DNA from: Aralia elata
Lineage: Eukaryota; Streptophyta; Magnoliopsida; Apiales; Araliaceae
DNA length: 64,000 bases
Direction of reading: 5' to 3'
Assembly (NCBI GenBank): GCA_034770075.1
Contig: CM068377.1
Coordinates: 70,100,358-70,164,357, forward strand
Within the stretch, counting starts at the first letter, position 1. Every line of letters begins with the position of its first letter. The notes beneath the pieces are model-generated. The model did not search any database. It had not been told where the DNA came from and was given only the letters and a program-made list of their open reading frames with translations. This document shows positions 58,764 through 64,000 of the stretch, in pieces. Position numbers and translations under genes: made by a program.

Positions 58764-60555
58764 GATCATGTGGCGCCCCCAAATCCGGGTACTTAAAACC
58801 CGTACTCGGTGCATCACGATACCATTTCTTTGAGCTGTTTAATATATTACAAACTTAATATTTATATCAGAGTTGTCTATTCCCCAGGTATGGCAACCTT
58901 TAATTACATTCCTTACATGTTACATAATATATATGATCACAATACGAACGACTAATCATTACAGATAACACCTTGAAACCTAATCCTTGAGCTTTACTTT
59001 GCCCTTGTCTTTGCCAGAGCCTTCTGGTCGATCACACTTAGCTGAAAACATTTAAGTCAAAGCAAGAATGAGCATTCAATTGCTCAGCAAGTAATAACAA
59101 TTATAATAATGTGCTGAAGTAGTAAATGTTTTCTTTGAGGACTACTTCTACCACGAATCAATAGTGGTGAAGTCATTTAAAACCATTCTTAACAACATAT
59201 CAATTATTTTAAGATTTTTGAAATAACTGAGCGACTTTTGAATACTGAGTGGTCAAAAGACCATGAACCGTTATTTTTCATTTTTGAAAAGGTTTAAACA
59301 GAAATTCATCTGTAAACCGTCTGGTCTTACGGACACGGAGGATGATCAGTCCCGTTGTGCCCTGTATTGATCAACACTATATAATACATCACCGCCATTG
59401 GCGCATAAAATTTTCATCACCGCTTTTAGCGCATAAAATTTCCCATTTAGGGTTGTTCATACTCAGCCTGGAGTCCTAACTAAAACAATTAAGTTGGACG
59501 ACTTTATCATAACCAATAACATTCGACAAATACTTTTCAAATCGTGTCTAGCTAGAACAAATAGCTTAGACAATCTTTAAACTAGGTATACATACTGAAA
59601 TTTAATAGTATGTATCAGAACTTATCAACGAATTTCGAATTCAAGGGTAATTGATAATGTACAATATAGTTCATACAAGTGGGGACACTTGCATAACCAA
59701 ACTTAGAATATAAATTTTCAATATGAGTCATAGCAATTCAGTAATAAGATACTTTTAACAATGAACGAATCGAAGTAAATTTGAATTTATAATAATTATA
59801 ACAATTTTACAAGTGAGGACACTTGCACAAAGAATAGAATAATTTTGATTATAAATACATCACATGAGACAATATCGAGATATTTGAAATTAATAGATAG
59901 CTTGATAAAGTTTAAGAATACTTGTATAGTAAAGAAAGAGTTCAAATACTTGCACAACAAAAAATTGAGTGAAGGAACTTGCATACATACACCTATTGCA
60001 TAAAATAAATGCATAGGTTCGAATACTTGCTCAATGTAAAAGTTGAGTAAGTTAGAAACTTGCTTACACAGATCCAATTCATAAAGTAAATGAAAAGGTA
60101 AGATACTTGCCTTGGTTGTTGACTACTGCTACGCAATTTAAGTTAACTTCTTTTGAAAGACTTATCATTTATAAGATTGATCTTTCAGTCAGCCAATCAT
60201 ATTATCCTTTATAATATCACTTCCTTATAAGTAAATTATCTAACATTCAACCACATAATCAAATATTAGATAACACATTAACACCATAAGCATTCAATTC
60301 TAAAGTTAGCACACATCGAGTCTTTAACAGTTTTTAATATAGTATGCTGAGTGGTTTTCCATAAACAACCAACAAACTAGTTTCCGTCTCGTCTTCACGG
60401 TTGCCAGTTTGTATATACCTCCGCTCCCTGAAGGAATTGTTTAGCCCAGATACTATACATCGACTATTAAAGAGTACGACTATACCACTACTTTATGAAT
60501 TAACACTAAGTCTTTCATTATATAAGTCTTTCTTTATGGTTCTGTAGGTTAAGTA

Positions 60556-60870
60556 CCCAATCCAGTAAACTAGATTCCAAATCCAGCAAACTGGATTCTA
60601 ACCTAGATTACAATCCAGCATACTGGATTCAAACTATTCAATTTAGTCAACTATTTTTGCAATCCAGCAACCTGGATCCAAACTATCCTATAATACAGCA
60701 AACTAGATTCATTTTATTCAATTCAGCAAACTATATTCACCAATTCAGCAAACTATATTCACCAATTCAGCAAACTATTTTCATTAATTCAGCAAACTGT
60801 TTTCATCAATTCAGCAAACTATATTCATTAATTCAGCAAACTGTTTTCATCAATTCAGCAAACCGTATTG
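60556..60870. repeat. CAGCAAACT tandem repeats in the solo LTR
   Basis: About twelve imperfect units of roughly 20-25 bases. The early ones read ATCCAGCAAACTGGAT, a 6-bp stem with a CAAA loop. The later ones read ATTCAGCAAACTATATTC and have lost the stem. The frame at 60657-60896 is an artefact of the repeat. Confidence 0.82.
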
Positions 60871-63372
60871 GAAGCTGCATTCTTAAAATGACTTAACCTC
60901 TTTAAAAATCGATTTTTATTTTCTTCAAATCTTGCCACACATATGTACATATATTCCATACACAAAAATACTTTTCTTATGAAAGTTTTCAATTTTCTTT
61001 AACATTTTTCAAACGTCCGTTTTAACTTTCAAAACTAAGAAAAATGATCACTATCTAGCACAACTCGGATGACTCCAAATTTTTGATAGGATCTTATACA
61101 TATTAACACGAGGTTCCAGTTAAAATTTCGTGGCCATCGGAGTTATAGAACTCCAATTTTAGCCGTTTTTGTTGAAAAACCCTACGTTTTTATTTTAGCC
61201 GTAGATTCTTCGTTACAAGTCGGAATGCGGCGATTTTTGGCCAGGAGCTACATAACTTCCTATATTTTCAGTGGTAAAAAGCCCTAAATTTATTGAACTT
61301 GTTAAGTGGCCAAAACAGTGCACACAAAGTAAAGGACAGCGGGTTTGGTCCGTTTTCTCGATTTGAGATCCTTCGCCATAAAATCCATAACTTTCATTCT
61401 ATAAGGCCAAAAATTCTCAAATTTTTACACGACTCATATAAATTATCATATTATCACTCCAAAGTTTTCTAAAATTTTTAGAGCATAAAAATTGGACGAA
61501 AATACCCCTGGATGGGACTGCCCTGTAGCAGCCCCTTTCCTCCTTTAAACTACCTGGACTGTTTTGGTAAAAAACAGTCCCCACGAATTTTATACTCATT
61601 ATTTTTGACTTCTACCACTTAGGCTTTGTAGTTAACTTATATATCTAGCACCACTCATTGACGGATCGTAAAAAAAGTTTACGGATCTCAAGTTTTGAAC
61701 TTAGAAAGTGATAGAAAGTTAGGGTTTTCTAACCCTTTATAAAACAAACAAGTTTTCTTTTCTTTTCTTTTGAACAAATCAATACCCAACATGCAAGATC
61801 TACACATAATACAAGTCACATATAGATCAAGGGTTTTAGACCACAAGATCATAAATTTCTACCATCAAAATTAAATCAAAACAAAAAGAATAGTTAGGGT
61901 TTTTATACCTTTTAGGGTTTTCTTCCTCTTGATTTTCTCTTCTTCTTTTTCCTTTAATCACCAAGCTATGGCTATGGATCTTTACAAAGCTCTCTCTCCC
62001 TTCCTCTCCTATATCCCACGGATCATCTCTCTCTCTCCTTTCTATTTCTCTTTCTAGCTTTTTAGAAAACTTGGAAGCAAATGAAAATGTGAAGTATTGG
62101 ATGAGAGAGAAATGAAGTAAGTAAATGAAATGTATTGGTGAAAGTGTATACATATAATTTGTATATCTAACAAAATCTCCTAACAAATCTTCTCTCTCTA
62201 TCTTATCTCTTCTTATCTTGTAAAATCTTGGATAAGAATATGAGGGCCAAATAAGAGAGTGACACATGGCTAGAGTTAGTCATTCACTAAAGTGAGGTAA
62301 TCATTACATACACTACCCTTCTTTTTCTTTCCTCCTATTGTCGGCAGCCTCCTTGCATTATTGTCCCATTTTCTTTGTCTCATTTTATTGCTTTAATATA
62401 TTAATCAAGTTGGTAAAAACCTTTCCCAATTGGGCTAACATTTGGGCTTTAATAAAATTCCTTTTTGGGCTCATTTTAACTAGTTTATGCCACTAGTTTT
62501 CTAAATATTTTTAATTCATGCTTGGTTACTAATAAAATAAGTGTTGGGCTAATTTAATTAGTCCACACATTAATTATCCAAGTCCACAATTAAATAAATG
62601 AGTGAGCTTGGTTACTAAATTAATTAAGCTAGTCCACTAGTTTTCCTTACTAATTGGACTATTAAAATAAGTTATGCATACAACACATAATCCTCATTAA
62701 TTAATACCCATATTAATTAATATACAAAAATTAGTCACTTACTATATTCACTTTATTAAATATTTAATTAACTAACTATCTTGTCAATTGTTTAATATTA
62801 ATATTGTTATGTTAGTCCACTAATTTAAATAATTATTAGTGGGCTCTATTTTAACTAACAATTAGTCACATACATTATCCACATAAGTAATAACATATTT
62901 ACCATCATTGATAAATAATTATCATACACATTGAATCACATATACATACATTCTATTATAATCAATACTTATATTTAGTATTCAAATTTCCTTAAGAAAA
63001 TAAATTCTTATTATTCATAATACACACATACATCCATTTAAATACAATTATAACAATAATTGTATTAATAATCATAGATCAAATTAGGTTTCGATCATCC
63101 CTTTAACTTGTCTCATTTACCATACTTAGTCAATTTAAAATAAATTGACTAATCTTGCAAATTCTTATCATAAAGAAATAATCATAGTAATAATAATAAT
63201 ATTAATAATCATTTCTTAAAATATACATTTATCCTTTAAATAATATAGTAATTATATTTTTGTAAATAATCATATATCTTTAATATAAGAATTAACTTAC
63301 TAACAGAATATAATTTATTATTATCAACTATTTCTTTAATAAGAAATTTACTTGAAACCATATATGAAATAA

Positions 63373-63376
<4 letters not shown>

Positions 63377-63409
<33 letters not shown>

Positions 63410-63418
63410 CATACATAT
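63377..63418. repeat. (AT)n/(ACAT)n microsatellite in the solo LTR
   Basis: An AT run followed by ACATACATACAT. Confidence 0.9.
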
Positions 63419-63560
63419 CACATATTCACATTCATTTCCTTGCACACGTTTCCATACTTGCTTTAATATATAATAAAAATAATTTTATTATATATAAAAA
63501 AAATTCATACGCAAAATTTCTTATTTTAATATATCGAAAATCTTGGGTTATTACAGATCA

Positions 63561-64000
63561 TGCTAATGAGATCTAAATTCTAGATAGTTCACAAACTAAA
63601 ATCGTTCCTAATCGTTGGATTAGTAAAAAGGGGATTAGTGAATCTGGATAGATTAGTACATACGTTGCTTGCTCTTATGAAGAGGATGATTGATCTCATA
63701 ATCATTTGTGTGGAGACACTAAAACAAGTATGTAGGTGCTTATTAGAGAATAAGTTCACTGGACGTGGTTCGCTAAGGAATACCTAATGGAGTTTTACTC
63801 GCTTGTCAATAGGAATTCCTCTAGTGATAGTAGTACAAGTGATCCTTGGACTTGAGATCATCATAGTATCTTGTGTATGATGAGTTATACTTTGACATGT
63901 CCCTTAAGACCCTAAGGGTATATCAAAGGGTATAATTGGGTATAATAAGTTATACATGGAGATAGGTGAATGATCAACAAAGAATCTACCACTTCTAGTA
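63561..64000. other. Unassigned repeat-like DNA at the window end
   Basis: Contains TGATCCTTGGACTTGAGATC and CCCTAAGGGTATATCAAAGG strings that look like the leader of an LTR retrotransposon, but there is no coding sequence and the window stops before any border. Confidence 0.3.

Larger units (their letters stand above)
58764..63560 (-). mobile_element. Solo LTR of 4.8 kb with GATCA target duplication
   Basis: Runs from TGTGGCGCCCCC at 58769 to GGGTTATTACA at 63555, flanked by GATCA at 58764-58768 and 63556-63560. There is no interior, gag, pol or second LTR. The end sequences match the Tekay-type LTR style, read on the minus strand. It is left after recombination between the two LTRs of a complete element. 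The open frames inside it (59796-60077, 61836-62267, 63236-63445) have no domains and are not called. Confidence 0.88.

Noticed and set aside
61836..62267. A 143-codon minus-strand frame with basic C terminus
   Set aside because: It lies in the solo LTR, has Arg/Glu-rich low complexity from CT-rich DNA and shows no domain.

Overview
The window looks like intergenic nuclear DNA of a flowering plant, probably a eudicot. It is AT-rich, carries a land-plant-type intronless mTERF-family gene, and is dominated by plant LTR retrotransposon lineages (Ty3 chromoviruses of Reina and Tekay type, an Athila-type env-like ORF, a Ty1/copia gag). An asterid such as Apiaceae would fit, but that is a guess. 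I see no bacterial operons, CRISPR arrays, tRNA or rRNA genes.

Layout. 1-5.5 kb: AT-rich DNA with an 83-bp hairpin, microsatellites, a roughly 79-bp tandem array and a 181-bp MULE-type MITE with perfect 9-bp target duplications. 5.5-6.7 kb: an intronless mTERF gene whose ORF stops 41 codons before its paralogue does. 6.9-12.0 kb: a minus-strand LTR element with a truncated left LTR, a complete 2.3-kb right LTR and only 1 kb of non-coding interior. 12.0-16.6 kb: a decayed Ty1/copia end (gag plus LTR) split by a 2.4-kb solo LTR of the same family as the previous LTRs, in the opposite orientation. 17.7-34.2 kb: a second mTERF gene, cut in half by a Reina-type chromovirus (18070-33477) that is itself cut by a 10.0-kb Tekay-type chromovirus (21632-31648, TSD CAAGA). 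34.2-40 kb: AT-rich intergenic DNA with a third mTERF fragment (about 38.8 kb) and an LRR-receptor fragment (about 39.5 kb). 40016-53274: a 13.3-kb LTR element with about 4.35-kb LTRs, TSD TATTT, a gag gene and no recognisable pol. 53.3-58.6 kb: fragments of Tat/Athila-like elements including a broken plant-transposon-domain ORF. 58769-63555: a 4.8-kb solo LTR with TSD GATCA. 63.6-64 kb: unassigned repeat-like DNA.

How it fits together. The only plausible host genes are the mTERF paralogues, apparently a tandem cluster pulled apart by retrotransposons. mTERF proteins are organelle-targeted nucleic-acid-binding proteins. Copy 1 may still be expressed as a slightly shortened protein; copy 2 is destroyed. 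Target duplications and interruption order give a relative history: mTERF duplication, then Reina insertion, then Tekay insertion. I found no convincing new gene system. The most interesting points are the gag-only giant LTR element, the nested disruption of mTERF copy 2, the premature stop and overlapping uORFs of mTERF copy 1, and the MITE.
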